Shown here piece after piece: positions 1 to 11,578 of a stretch of 64,000 nucleotides of DNA. The position numbers and the translations under genes were made by a program. How positions within the stretch are numbered: position 1 is the first letter of the stretch; each line of letters opens with the position of its first letter. This DNA comes from Niebla homalea (taxonomy: Eukaryota > Ascomycota > Lecanoromycetes > Lecanorales > Ramalinaceae): NCBI GenBank assembly GCA_019925105.1, contig JAHGAU010000003.1, positions 2,034,966 through 2,098,965 on the forward strand. Direction: 5' to 3'. Under the pieces are notes generated by a model. It had not been told where the DNA came from. It saw only the letters and a program-made list of their open reading frames with translations, and did not search any database.

Positions 1-327
1 AGCAAAATTGTTATGTGCAATGTGCGCATGCCAAGAGCTTGTCGGGCACTAGTACCAGAAGGGTATAGTGGCTTGGCGCGCACACTCATATTGCGCACCT
101 TCATAGCTAGGTAGACACTCATCATACATATTACACCCACATTTTACTTCAGTACTTCCAGTACCTGACAAATGGTAGCAATAGCACGAGTTCTTCTACT
201 CAGCAATTGATGCAGAGAGATCACTACACCACTGCCTTCCAGTTCCTCTACTGAAGTGTCAAGTGCAGCGTCACTCACCACCTAATACCTACCCTTCAGA
301 CCCATTCATTTGGACACCTGAATCACC

Positions 328-834
328 ATGTCTTCATCACGAGCAGCCTCGCCACTATCCTACTCCTCAGCTCTCAAATCGACTTTCTCACCAAAACCCT
401 ACCTCACTATCCACGACCTCTACATGAGATTTGCACCCCTCAAATCTCTCACCAAACCCTCATTCAAAGTGTCGCTACCAAGGGTTCTTCCCACCATGAC
501 ACTCAAAGACCTCTACCGCAAATTCGCACCACCACCACCGTCATTATCACCTCTACCTCAGAAAGAGCCTCTGGCCAATACCATCGCAGAAAACACCGCA
601 AAACTGCGGAGGTTTCTCACCTTCACGTCTATCTGGCCATATAACAAGCCTCTCTCACCTCTCTCACCCCTCACCATGGCAAAAGCAGGCTTTGAGCACG
701 CACCCAGTGCAGACAAAGACGCACCTGATGAAGTGACGTGTACCACTTGCAAAGTCACGCTTTGTGAATGGGCTACAACCGACAAAATCCGCTCCTATCA
801 TGAATCGACTTGCCCATACCACCGGCTTGAGTAA
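328..834 (+). CDS. Small P/S-rich protein with two DLYxxFAP motifs, copy 1
   Basis: A 168-residue single-exon ORF that I do not recognise as a known family. Residues about 24-45 contain TIHDLYMRFAP, and residues about 56-68 contain MTLKDLYRKFAP, so the protein carries an internal pair of related short motifs joined by a K/S/P-rich linker. The C-terminus (about 136-166) has a Cys-x2-Cys, Leu, Trp, Asp, His, Cys-Pro-Tyr order that loosely resembles the zinc-binding core of BIR-type domains. That tail is absent from the neighbouring copy. No signal peptide or membrane segment is visible. The coding status rests on the matching ORF in the next unit, where the DLYxxFAP block is conserved although flanking DNA has diverged. 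The first ATG of the frame follows a C/A-rich leader. Confidence 0.6.
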   Translation: MSSSRAASPLSYSSALKSTFSPKPYLTIHDLYMRFAPLKSLTKPSFKVSLPRVLPTMTLKDLYRKFAPPPPSLSPLPQKEPLANTIAENTAKLRRFLTFTSIWPYNKPLSPLSPLTMAKAGFEHAPSADKDAPDEVTCTTCKVTLCEWATTDKIRSYHESTCPYHRLE

Positions 835-1505
835 GCCGCACTGAAGGTCAAAACGCAGGGCTCGGACCACGAACCACGGACACTCACTCGGCTGAACCCC
901 GGAGATCACGGATTTGAGCGATTCAGCTCTCAAAAAACCCTCAAATCCACGACTATTTCCCGGGTGGATCACGGTAACTGCGGTTTTTTGACTGGTTTTT
1001 CGACATTACCGTCACCACACCCCCTCGATGCGCCGCCACAACGCATTCTTTTCACTTCTTCAACCTCCTCGGCGCTGGATACACTCATTCTCTAGCCCCG
1101 AAGCCGCTTTGATTCATGAGGCCATCGACCTCGCCGTCGCTACGTGGGCGTAGCATTTTTCCTTTTTTGGTGCATTTGTTATGTGCAAAGGCCATTGCCA
1201 AGACCTTTACGGGCACTAAGGCCTAAAGGGGTATAGCGGATGCCCGGTGCTTGGCATGCGCACCTACTTATTACTCTTGCATAGCACTTACATAGATGAT
1301 CATTCATACACTTACCACCCACTTTTACAGTGCATTTACTTATCACCACCTGGTGCATAACAAATGGTAGCAATAGCTTCAGTCATCTGAGCCTTTGATA
1401 CAGATGTTGTATAACCTCTAGCACCCTGTCATCAGCGGTGACTACGTTGTAGCTCATCCACCTAATACCTCATCACCGGAGTCTTTCACTAGACATCTTA
1501 CCGTT

Positions 1506-2045
1506 ATGCCTTCACTACCATCTGTATCAACAGCCTCAGCTGGCTCGATCACATCATCCTCACCCTCATCCCCATCCTTGACGTACGCGTCAGTACTCCA
1601 ATCGACTGGATCACTCTCACCTCAAACCTCACCTGCAAGATCCAGGACTTCATCACCAACTCCTTCATCAGCAAGCTCACCAGCAAGCTACTTCTCACCC
1701 AAATCCTACCTCACCATCCATGACCTCTACATGAGATTTGCACCTCTCAAATCTCTCACCAAATCAACACCCACAGTCAAAGTGTCACTACCACGGGTGT
1801 TACCCACCATGACACTCAAAGACCTCTACCGCAAATTTGCTCCATCACAAAAGCCATCGCATCAGAAAGAGCCTTCAGCCAAGCCACCTACAATTACTAT
1901 GGACAAGCTTCGAAGCGCTATCGAAGAAAATGGTAAAGAGATCCACAAGCTTATGGTAAGGATCGAACGAGAGGCTCAGGAGCAGGGAATACAAATAAGC
2001 ATTCCTTCAACAGAGGCACACACAAATCGGCTGGACAATAGCTGA
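1506..2045 (+). CDS. Small P/S-rich protein with two DLYxxFAP motifs, copy 2
   Basis: A 179-residue single-exon ORF, paralogous to the ORF in the preceding unit. The N-terminal 65 residues are almost all Ser, Pro, Thr and Ala and are longer than in copy 1. The shared core spans about residues 66-120 and contains TIHDLYMRFAP and MTLKDLYRKFAP with the same LPRVLPT spacer. The C-terminus differs: instead of the Cys/His tail it is a charged, probably helical stretch (about 130-165, rich in Glu, Lys and Arg). Conservation of the core between diverged units argues for selection on the protein. Function is unknown; the pattern suggests a short linear motif scaffold, which is inference. Confidence 0.6.
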   Translation: MPSLPSVSTASAGSITSSSPSSPSLTYASVLQSTGSLSPQTSPARSRTSSPTPSSASSPASYFSPKSYLTIHDLYMRFAPLKSLTKSTPTVKVSLPRVLPTMTLKDLYRKFAPSQKPSHQKEPSAKPPTITMDKLRSAIEENGKEIHKLMVRIEREAQEQGIQISIPSTEAHTNRLDNS

Positions 2046-2576
2046 AGCCTTGCCATGCTTACAAGGATCACCCACTCCGCACGGCTCAAGGCCAAGTGAG
2101 ACCCGACTCGGCAAAACCACGGACATCACGGTTTTGAGCGATTCAGCTCAATCACAACACCCTCAAATCCACGACTATGTCCCGGGTAGCTCACGATAAT
2201 TCCTCGGCTTGCACCTTTTGCGGTTTTTCGATTTTTCAACTTTCCCTCAGCAACAGGCCTTAATGCTCAACCACCACCACTTCTCTTTACTTCTTCAGCA
2301 TGCTCGGCGCGAGATACACCTAATCCCCGGCCCCGGAGCCGCTTTTCATGATGAGGAATTCTACCTTACCGTCGCAACGAGGGCGTTGCGGTCTTTCTTT
2401 TTGTGGTGCATTTGTTATGTGCAATGTGCGCATGCCAAGAGCTTGTCGGGCACTAGTACCAGAAGGGTATAGTGGCTTGGCGCGCACACTCATATTGCGC
2501 ACCTTCATAGCTAGGTAGACACTCATCATACATATTACACCCACATTTTACTTCAGTACTTCCAGTACCTGACAAA

Positions 2577-3845
2577 AATTTAAGAATAAAAATTATATTT
2601 TCTAAGATATAAAAAAGGATATATTTATGAAGTTATTACGATATCTGTGTAAGAATTTAGGGTTAAAGTAAAGTCGAAATGCCAAGGAAACGACATCGAA
2701 AATGAATACGCTAAAAGCCACTAACCCTGGCCTCACGAAACCTGCCCACGCTCTAACAGTCCTCGCCATAAGTATCACACTCTTCAAAGGCAAGCATTGG
2801 CTTCAGTATACCACTAGGAAGCGCCTTGCGGCAATTGTTCATAGGTCATGAACTTCGAATAGTAGAATTACTGAACATACTAGGAGCGGGAGAAGGGAGC
2901 TTGGGCACGAGCGATTGGAGACCAGAACAGTGCTTATGCCGAAGCCAAGGATCATTTGCATGGAGCTTGCTTCGGCTGGACTTGATTGCAGAGGACGGAA
3001 TTGATGACTTCATGTGATGAAGATTGTTGAGGCTTGTCATATTGTTCCTTTTGCTGAAGGGAAAAACAAGCACACATTGTGATAAAAGCTAGCTATCTAC
3101 TGACACCACACATCTCCCTTCCAGAGGTGATATCAAGGTTTCAGCCTGCATTTGATGGACTGATAGACGATCCAAGTGTGATTGGTAATTGCTATCTGGT
3201 CTAAATCGAACCTCAAAAGCTATCCTGCAGCTGGAATGAAGTGGGATATATGAGCAGACCTGGCAAACTCCGATTACGGCAAAGAGAAGCCCTCTGCATA
3301 CCTTTTTGAGGCAGTCAAGAATCGTGTCGGGCTTGACAATATCTTGAGAAGCACCTGCCACCAAACATTTGACAGTGTCAGACGTGAGGACGCATGAGAG
3401 TGGATGGGGTAGGTCTGGATTGAGTGTATTGAGTATGTCTGTCTGATCTATATAGGAAGCATGATGCTATCTGCATGAAATACCCGGGTGGTATGAGATG
3501 TACGGCCAGGTGATGATATCTACAGTATCATGAGATACCACCTACTACTATGCCTGCACCCAGGCTGACAGACAGAAAGCAACCTGAGAATATGTTTCCA
3601 CCAACTACCAGCACATAGACGGTGTCTCGTGACCCCGAAATCTGCAAAAGTTGAAACGCCGTGCGTGCAGTCCGGCGCAATTTGAGGGCACATGCTATGA
3701 AGGGTGAGGTAATGCAGTTGGAGGCGAGAAGAAAGCGGCCTGTGGAGGATTTATGTCCTAGAAGAGCCCAGTAGCGAGGCCTCAATCAGCGGCCCTCTTT
3801 CTATAAATGCATTGCGCAAGTGGGTGGAGCAGTGATGGAAGTCTG
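2577..3845. other. Intergenic, no gene recognised
   Basis: Positions 2577-2660 are a short AT-rich patch exactly where the tandem unit is cut off, as if another sequence inserted or recombined there. The rest has ordinary composition and only short ORFs with no conserved-looking content, so I see no supportable gene. Confidence 0.5.
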
Positions 3846-5417
3846 CTACCGAAAGCCTTCATGGCTGTAGACAGACAGTGTCAGATGACCAATTCTATGG
3901 CATCGGGTCCTCACTTCCTCCTCCGCAAGAAGGTCCTTCATACTGTCATCGTCATGAAAATCCTCCATTCTATTATCACCATGGAGGTTCTCAATTCTGT
4001 CATCGTCACGGAAATCCTCCTTTCCGTTATTGTCAGCTAATCCCTCCATTTCGTTATCGTCCAAGTCACCGATGAGTGTGAGCCCACGTAAGGAAGTCAA
4101 CTGAACTTTGGCCTGATCCGCAAAATTCTTCAACAACTCGCTGAAAGTGAGAATGTCAGGGACAGGAGCAAGCTTGATCCAGTGTAAGTCAAGCTGCTCA
4201 AGTCTTGCTGGTAGCATGAGCGCGAAGCTGCTCACATTGCTACCATCTTGAGCTAAAAGGATATTCGTAGTAATTTCCAATTGCCTCAAAGCACGGAAAT
4301 CACGAAAGTGCATAGAGGGATCGATGTGCTGCACCTCAAGACGATCCCAAGCAAGGAGCTCCAGGATCTCCAAGCTATGACTGATTGATCCGACCAGGGC
4401 TCCAATAACAGCGGGTGGGCCAAATTTCACCCAGTCATATGTATCCAAGTCTGTCGTTTGATCCCATGTATAAGCGAAGTGTCTGACGGCCGTGACGCTT
4501 TCAAGCAGTCCAGATAATCCCTCCATGTCAAGAATACAACGATTGAAGGTCAGCGACTCCATTGCCGAGGACTTGGCAAGCCTCCATATGGGAGTCGCTT
4601 TTCTCACAGCGCCGAGGGAAAGGTTCTGACAGCCAAAGGCTGAAAGTCGAGGTAGGGAGAGAAATGCTTTGATAAGGGCGCCATTTTCGAATCTTGGTTT
4701 GTCAAATGTAATGAACACATGGTCAAGGTATTGCATGGGCAATCCAGTAGAAACATGCGCTAAAGTCGGACGGGCGGATGCGGTGACGGCATGCTCGACA
4801 AGTTGAAGGAGGAAAGCATAGATGTCGGTCCATTCTCCAGAGCCAAGATCGAGGGTGATAGACTCTAGGGCGGGTAAATGCCATAGCAGCAGAACAGCTG
4901 CGAGCTCCTCGCTGCCTCCATATAGTTTCTTGAGCCATGTCTCCCTTTGACTCTGAGTAACAAGGGTGCACTGACAGACTGCTTGCTCGAGGATCTGGAT
5001 GGACGTTCTCAACGCACCCTTTGCCAGGCGTTGAGATTGGCGCAGGCCTGGCAAGGAGCCTGGGAATAGTTCGTCAGGACTCCAGGCTTTTTCGAGATCA
5101 ATGTCGGAGTCCAGTTTGTACGTTGACCAGATTCCTAAAGTCTCAACCATTTTGGCAAGTCGCCGGTCGGTAAAAATGGTACAAAGCAGACCAGCGCACA
5201 TGTGTCCGTCGTGATATAAAGGATCTTCAGGCGCTTCCACTATGTTGTCCCAAGTTCTGTACTGCTCCTCCAACACCTTACGATGCTGAACGAGTAATGA
5301 ATATGCTATAAGGTAAATCCGCTTAGAGATCAAGGTGGTTGACTCAAGGTCTTCCGGCGGGATCCGATCAAGAATGTCAAGGATCAGCTCCGTGGATAGG
5401 TCGTCCAATCGAGCCAT
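3846..5417 (-). CDS. F-box protein with leucine-rich tail
   Basis: A 523-residue uninterrupted ORF. The N-terminus (about 1-45) reads as an F-box: LSTELILDILDRIPPEDL followed by a helical LISKRIYLIAY segment. F-box proteins recruit substrates to SCF ubiquitin ligases through Skp1. Residues about 170-420 contain spaced leucine-rich strands (for example LPALESITLDL, LEILELLAWDR, LEQLDLHWIKL) consistent with a degenerate LRR-type substrate domain, as in many fungal F-box proteins. Near the C-terminus (about 455-500) is an acidic tandem repeat of roughly ten residues (variants of N/D-R/S-M-E-D-F-H-D-D-D). The start is the first Met and directly begins the F-box. No intron is needed. Target unknown. 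Confidence 0.85.
   Translation of the reverse strand: MARLDDLSTELILDILDRIPPEDLESTTLISKRIYLIAYSLLVQHRKVLEEQYRTWDNIVEAPEDPLYHDGHMCAGLLCTIFTDRRLAKMVETLGIWSTYKLDSDIDLEKAWSPDELFPGSLPGLRQSQRLAKGALRTSIQILEQAVCQCTLVTQSQRETWLKKLYGGSEELAAVLLLWHLPALESITLDLGSGEWTDIYAFLLQLVEHAVTASARPTLAHVSTGLPMQYLDHVFITFDKPRFENGALIKAFLSLPRLSAFGCQNLSLGAVRKATPIWRLAKSSAMESLTFNRCILDMEGLSGLLESVTAVRHFAYTWDQTTDLDTYDWVKFGPPAVIGALVGSISHSLEILELLAWDRLEVQHIDPSMHFRDFRALRQLEITTNILLAQDGSNVSSFALMLPARLEQLDLHWIKLAPVPDILTFSELLKNFADQAKVQLTSLRGLTLIGDLDDNEMEGLADNNGKEDFRDDDRIENLHGDNRMEDFHDDDSMKDLLAEEEVRTRCHRIGHLTLSVYSHEGFR
3900..4060 (-). repeat. Coding acidic minisatellite in the F-box gene
   Basis: Within the F-box reading frame about five imperfect copies of a roughly 30-bp unit encode DDDxMEDFHD-like blocks. 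On the plus strand the unit shows as repeated 'atcgtcatg' and 'aatcctcc' words. Such in-frame repeats change length easily, so copy number probably varies between strains. Confidence 0.6.
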
Positions 5418-6146
5418 CTTGAACGGAGTTGTATGATCGTAGCAGTCTCAACGCAATGTAATGTTGACCGGCAGTTGGTTTCTGGAAGGAGCAGAAGTCT
5501 CAGAAGTCTCAGAAGTCTGGGGATTGGATCAACGCGCCAAGCCGCTAAGGCTCGACACAGGAAATGACCAGATTCACGGCTCGTTGCTTCCAACACGGAC
5601 TTGTCTAGATGACCTCATGTGTTGACAGAATCCGTCTTTCGGATTGAATCATAATGATAACACAAATGCACTGTACTGAACGCAGGGGTAGGAATGAATG
5701 CTTTGCGCGGGCTAGCCATATTCAATCGTACCAGGGGAGCCATGCATTAAGGATGTGCCGCAAAGAAGCGAGCAGCTTGCTCACATCTAACGTAAACGTC
5801 AGCAAGACAGCATTAAAGTGACGCCTAGCCGTGGGAGCAAAAGCTCCCTCAATCTCCCCCATGTTGCCTGTGTCTGTGGATTGGACTTCGTTCCGATCCA
5901 AATTCGAGCCATGGAGCTGTGGAACTCGATTTCACTTCCCTCCACGTTGGTACTAGACACTTCTTCACAATGTTTGATTTCTTCCGCCTCGCCGGATGAG
6001 CAGAGGCAAACGTGCAGGATCGCGATGTGCTCAGCGTCTTCTTTCACGGATTGCCTGACCCGGTCATGAGAGAGAGCCCCGCATAACGACAGCGGTGGTG
6101 TATGGTGGCTTGCGAAGGATATGCCTGGCTCGAGGCCGCGGAGCTC
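5418..6146. other. Intergenic, no gene recognised
   Basis: Contains the upstream region of the F-box gene. A short triplication of 'cagaagtct' lies at about 5489-5518. Other ORFs here are short and composition-like only. Confidence 0.45.
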
Positions 6147-6716
6147 TCAGCGATAGATGTATGGAGCACCAACTGAAGAAGCGCCAACAACGTCAGCTGC
6201 GGCTGTCGAGTCGTAAAGAAAAAAGCGAAGGGATGGTGCTACCTTGAAATCCCAGCCAAGGTCGAAGCATCCCCAAGCCTGTACGGACGGCCACCGCAGC
6301 TTCACGTCGACCGCCGATTGCAGGATCAGAGGCACAAGGCTCGAACTGGCTGCTTTGGACTTATACTTTTGCAGCGCCTGAGGTCCTTGCGTTGTGTCTA
6401 TAGGGTAACAGGCCCGGTCTGTTGGATCATAATTCAGCAGGCCAGGCGCGACAACAAGGCATAGCTGTGAAGCGGCGTGGTAATCTGCGCCGCGATTGGT
6501 GTATGGCCGAAAGCCAAAAGTGTTAAAGGTGTCAATGATGGATCGGAGAGAGGAGTTGTCGCCAGTGATGTCTGTCATGAAGAGTGCAACGTCAGTCTCT
6601 GATTACCACATCCTCCACACGATAAGTGACAATGATCGGGTCAGCTTACAGTACTCCAGATCGCCCACCTTCTCATGCCTCCCAACAGACATACGATTGA
6701 CCACGGTCACTGCCAT
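6147..6716 (-). CDS. Hypothetical protein, two exons
   Basis: Proposed exons are 6716-6650 and 6571-6147, giving about 163 residues. The donor GTAAGC and acceptor GACAG, with a CTGAC branch-like site just after the donor, join phase 1 and keep the frame open. The protein starts MAVTVVNRMSVGRHEK and continues ITGDNSSLRSIIDTFNTFGF, then a stretch with PGLLNYDPTDRACYPID. No signal peptide or membrane helix is apparent. I do not recognise the family. Longer ORFs overlapping the first exon in other frames (6603-7208, 6673-6927) cannot be spliced to exon 2 in frame and were set aside. An extra intron near the 3' end (GTAGCA after ...WDFK) is possible. Confidence 0.5.
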
Positions 6717-7474
6717 TGTCGATCTTGTTGGTGCTCTCGTCCAGGTTCTTATCCGAAGAGTCGGAGCTTTTGAGGATAGCAAGACCGGCGCTGAATGGAG
6801 AGAATTGACGCGAGGCCGAGCACACGCCCGACAAGATGGTGTGGTATAGTGGCGTAGTTTGGGTTGCTTCTTCTGGGTCCGATTGAGATTGAGGATTGGA
6901 TGCTTCGTCGGGCGTTGTGATAGGCATGTTTCAATTCCACATTCACCGCCCGTGAAAGGGCAAGTTTCATTATTCTGAATCTTGATTGCGATTGGAGAAC
7001 GGAGAGGCTGTTGGTCGTCCGACTGTTTGGACTTGCGAATCTGGTCGAGATCTATCACCGCTGCATGAACATGAATAAGATACATTGGCGAACAGCCGGG
7101 CCAGTACCGATACAGCCCTTTCGCCGTGTATGGCCCTGTATCATACGATCGCTCGCGCAGCGTAGTCCTAGCGAACATTGGCACCTCGATTTTAGATACC
7201 GTATTCATTTAGACACAACAGTAATTTTGAGCAGTATCTTACATGCGCGGTATTGTAGGCCAACATTTGCCATTCTGCAACTCTCGCCCATCACCGGCCT
7301 TACAACGCACTGAGAATCCGTAAATGTTTGGGAGTAGGTAATACTGTCATTATTCTTGTCGGTGGTGTCTCTATCAAAAGTCACTCGTCACTTCAAGATT
7401 GACCATCCCTTCCCTATTCTGATCCGTCCAAGCTACAGCCTCAACAGTGATCCCAGCTTCTCCTTTCTACCAAC

Positions 7475-7807
7475 ATGCACTCTGACGCACCCTGGCTTCT
7501 TCATACCCCCTTGGGGGATGTAGGGCAACCGAACGGACGATCGATCGATGACCCTAATATATTGTCCTATGAGTATTTTGGAAGGCCCAAGAGAGGGAAT
7601 CACAGAGAATCTAGCCTATTGCCTGCTGGTGGAAGAGCAATGGCAGCCCCCAGGGAAAATGGCAGAGTAGAAGCAGAAAGACGGGCAACGATGCTATCTC
7701 GAGGTCGGAGAGGACAAGAAGACAGACAACGACGCCCAGCGCGGAGTTCAAACCCGCCATCCAGCTCGCATGCCTCTCTTCTCACTCCCAAATCAGACCC
7801 AACGTAA
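7475..7807 (+). CDS. Weak hypothetical ORF
   Basis: An open frame of 110 residues starting MHSDAPWLL, rich in Arg, Gly and Ser, with no recognisable domain, signal peptide or paralogue in the window. It is listed because it is the longest ORF in this gap; it may be chance. Confidence 0.2.
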   Translation: MHSDAPWLLHTPLGDVGQPNGRSIDDPNILSYEYFGRPKRGNHRESSLLPAGGRAMAAPRENGRVEAERRATMLSRGRRGQEDRQRRPARSSNPPSSSHASLLTPKSDPT

Positions 7808-9374
7808 GACGAATCAATATGGACCCCGCGTCCAAAGCTGTCCGATCGACATCTTCCTCAGCCAAAACGCAATGCCTACCCCTCAGTATTACGTTTGAAA
7901 GCTCCATGAACCTAGATGCAAGATCAATGTGACAATCAATATATAAATGATACGACTCCTCTAGTCCCTCGGAAAGGAGCGAGAGCCTATCTATATGATC
8001 TGCTTCAGCGCCTAAAATGGCGCAAAGGACGGTCTAGCCTTGCTGAAGAATCACTCACCAGTTCCATCACTTGTTGTTCGTTTGAAACCGAGTCCGAGAA
8101 CTAGTGAAGAGTCGTCCCTACCCACCCCGTTGCTTCTGATCTCGCCTCTCCGGTCAAAAGGGCATCCGCGTCTTCTTTGTACAGCACGGTCCTATATTTG
8201 GCCCAGTCTTTTCCACCCAAAAAAGACATTCTTGAACAACTTCAGGGCCGAGACAGCCACATCCCAAGTCCTCATAGTATTCTATAGGACTGTCTTTATG
8301 GAAGTCACTATTCCATACCTTGGGCTGGCATGCAAGAGCCTACATCGCGGGTGCCCGCGATCTGGAAGGACCAAACCTCAAAATCTCTCTCTTGACACTT
8401 TTCCTTGTTAGGTCGTTCTGCTCTTACATACTGCGCCGTCGAGACGTGTCAAAGTCTTTGACGTTGGCCTGACCACTCTTGGTGCCCCATAAAAGTTTTA
8501 AAGTTTGAAGCAGAGACTGCGCGGTGCTTCGATTGGAAGTGCAAATGCTGAGACTTATTGACATTGCAAACTGAACCAAGTCAACCAAGGGAATAACACG
8601 ACGGCTCTTGTTACAGGTTGAATCTTCTTTCTGTTTCTTTCATGGGAACGGAGGCTGTAAGCCAGGCTTGCCTACTATCACCACAGCGCCGAAGGTTTCC
8701 ACGTGCAACCATACACTAAATATTGCCATCGCCCCATCTATCAATTCCAGGATGCCCAGGCCAACACATACACATCCAATCACCTACGAGCTCTGCTGTC
8801 TACGAGGCAGAAGGCCGAATGTCGCAGCTTTGCGTCGAACGAGCTGAGCCACTTTTTCGTATATGGACGATGATTGGGACTTGCGATCTTCAAGTTATTC
8901 ACTTGTCTCAACCCAGTGGCTTGGTGGACTGAGGCAATCTAAATCGGACTCCCTAATTAGTGCATCAGGCAATAAACCCTTTCAGCTGAATCCTTCCACA
9001 TGCGACTCAGCCCTGCAGAGATGAAATTCTCCTCGCCGCTACTCTGCATATTGCAGTGTTGTTGGCAGCACCTTACTTAGCTACAGATACGCCCACACGA
9101 CGCGAAAGGCCGCTTTTTTTGGCCCTTCATATAGCTTAACTGGAGACCCTTGTCTTTCGACAAGATGTACAGGGTCTTGATCACCGAAAGTGGTACTCAA
9201 GGTACCGCGATGCATGCGATTGAGGGCGCTCCGCTGCGAGGTACCACAGTACGGAAAAGTCCATGGAGAGGCACAATGGGCGGTTCATTCTAGAGATTTT
9301 TTGCCTCAGTCCTCTTGATCGACCCCATGGTGGCGCTGGCCGTGGCTTTGATTTCTTTGGTTTTCAAGCATTGA
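7808..9374. other. Intergenic, no gene recognised
   Basis: About 1.5 kb of normal base composition with only short overlapping ORFs. I see no RNA gene, repeat or conserved protein signature. Confidence 0.45.
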
Positions 9375-11578
9375 ATGCAAGACAACAACTCCTCAATCTC
9401 ATATGACACTCAAAGGGCCGTACCATTAGGATCAGCCCACTATGTGGATCATTCGTCCACGACACTCGTGTACATAGCGTCGCTTTCATCGACGCTGGCC
9501 ACCCTCTTGATATCAGCGGCGATGTTGCTGTTCTTGTTCTCGCTAGCGCAAGATGTTGGGACCAATTCTGATCGAGCTTCGGCATCGCATTTGCCGTCCC
9601 CGTATCAACTGGAAATGCTGATTAGGATGATTGACGGTCGACTGATGGTCCCTTGGATTATACCTGCTTTACGCGTGTGGATTGCAGAACCGGAGAACTC
9701 GCATTGGTCCAATTCTGTGGCATGCCGTTTCGGTGTTGCTGGCGTATGTGTTGCTCGCGTGAGTCTTCGGCAAACTAGCTCCCTTTGTCTGCCAAGTCAT
9801 GAGATGTTGACAACGGCATACAGAGTCCTCATCTCACTAGCTGACTTGAGGCTGCATTTGGTACAGGTTCTGCATATCCTTGATCCTTACATGTCTGACT
9901 GTCTGCGAAGGGCACAAAATCCGTGCAGTATCTTGAGCTAAGACCTCAACCATCCTCACAAGACTTTGCCCCAGCGCGAGATGTCACTCCGTCTTGCTTG
10001 GGACATCCAGACGAGACTTACTATCTTGGGACACCCCCAAGGTACCCCCAGAATTTGGTATTGTGCAATTGTCAGATGACGGAAATGGCCCACAGCAGAA
10101 TTCTCAACCGCACCAAATTCTGAAGACTTCCGGAGATTCTTCAAACCTCAATCAGCTTTATCTGAGCGACGAATATGCCGTTCTGGGCCCTGCTGAGCCC
10201 CTGTAGACTTGGACTTTCAAGTGACGAGTTTCGGCTCAAGTCATGGTGCCGACCTGTCACTGTTCTCTATGGTGCTGTGTTTTTTGACGACCAGAAAAGT
10301 TCAGCAATGGGCCAAATAACTGCGTATCCAACTCCTCCGCAGCAGGGTTGACAACTTTCAAAATGTGCTTGCGCCAATCAATGAAATTACTGGCCGAACT
10401 ACAGGAGCGAAAGTAGACAATGGAACCACGGGCTCCGATGACCGTGACTACCCTAATTTGGTGGTTCTTGGAGGAAATAAAATTGCTGCGAACAGCTTCG
10501 ACATCGGTTTCCCATCATTCAATGATGCCCAAAATCACCATCAACTCCCCAAGCCAGGCATATCTTTTGGATTCGGATGGGATCATGAAGTCCATGTTGG
10601 TAATCGAATACACTGGGCTTTGGTTTGGCATGCGCTCTTTTCCTCTCTACTAGCTTCCGATAATGAGAATGAGACTGCAGCAGTAGAGGTGAATGGCCAG
10701 AGAAAGTCAGCGTCTTTTGGGATACTTTCCTCTGGAACAGAGATATTCGAATTAGTAAGTCAACTTTGTGGCAATTTCTATAGACCGCTATTCGCATCGA
10801 TACAGAGCTACAATCTCGCTCAAGGTTCGAGGAAAGTCATTTCGTCTCGTATACCGGAACCAAAGGCCTCAGTCCCTTTCATGGTCAGCGCCAATGCCCC
10901 TAAGTGACTTCAATTCCTCCCTGGCCCTCCCTCACTTCCTGCGAATAAGATACCCGGGACACGATAGAAAGCGCCTCCATGATGAACTCCTGTAATAGAC
11001 TGTGTAACGCCATTCTCGAATCGCACCCTGCCCCACATCAGTCATGCTGACTCAACCTTCTGTGCAGAATGGAGCTACGACCAGCTTCACTTGGGACTTC
11101 AGCAAAGCTTTGCAGCAGCCAAAACATCCAAAGTCTCCGCCGCGAGCTTCGCCACGTATTATGACCAAGTCCCCGTATCCGTACCAGTCGGAGTTTGCTT
11201 CCCCTGCCGGCCTTGAGCGCGTCTCGTTGGGTGGAGACGCTGGTGACCCGTGTGCCCACGGCGCCCTTCTTGGCTGTCGTACTCCTCAATCTGCTCTATG
11301 CCCCAGTCGGCATAATGTTGACCGTTACCGCATTCTTGGCCAACGTTCGTGGTCAAGGCGTCCGGGATGCGCAGGTCCGGCTAAGCCTGGCAGCGGTAGT
11401 GGCTGAGAGCTTCGAGAGCCCAGCATTCGGGGAGGTTGCTATACGAGTAGATGAGCTCTACGCGGACAGACAAGGCTTAGCCACAAGAAAGGTGGCGATC
11501 AGCAAGAGGGTTGATGGTGGGCGGCGTTATAGGCTGCTTGATGAGAAGGAAGTGGGTGATGATCAACCAGGAAAGTAG
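9375..11578 (+). pseudogene. Fungal multi-TM protein, interrupted or multi-exon
   Basis: Three separated open blocks look like one protein. The first (9375 on) has a long hydrophobic segment (TLATLLISAAMLLFLFSL) followed by LPSPYQLEMLIRMIDG. The middle (10365-10907) is a Gly/Asn-rich extracellular-like block. The last (about 11195-11578) has TAPFLAVVLLNLLYAPVGIM, then RDAQVRLSLAAVVAESFESPAFG. This order (TM, PxPYQL box, long ectodomain, TM, RDAQxRLSxAAVVAExFE) is one I associate with a widespread family of uncharacterised fungal surface proteins. I could not connect the blocks with in-frame introns: the obvious GTGAGT intron near 9758 breaks the frame, and a frame change occurs near 11200. 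So it is either a poorly resolved gene or a pseudogene. Confidence 0.4.

Larger units (their letters stand above)
1..2576. repeat. Tandem array of ~1.2-kb gene-bearing units
   Basis: Two full units and a partial third lie head to tail. The landmark starting GTTATGTGCAA occurs at 10, 1178 and 2414, giving periods of 1168 and 1236 bp. Positions 10-172 and 2414-2576 look identical, while the middle unit is clearly diverged from both. Each full unit holds one small ORF followed by a conserved 3' segment rich in repeats of 'cacgg', 'tcaaatccacgacta' and 'cccggg'. Unit three stops abruptly at about 2577, where AT-rich DNA takes over. Unit one begins before the window, so the array is probably longer. 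Confidence 0.85.

Noticed and set aside
6603..7208. 201-codon minus-strand ORF
   Set aside because: Only its last part is used as exon 1 of the 6147-6716 gene; upstream residues look out of frame and biased.
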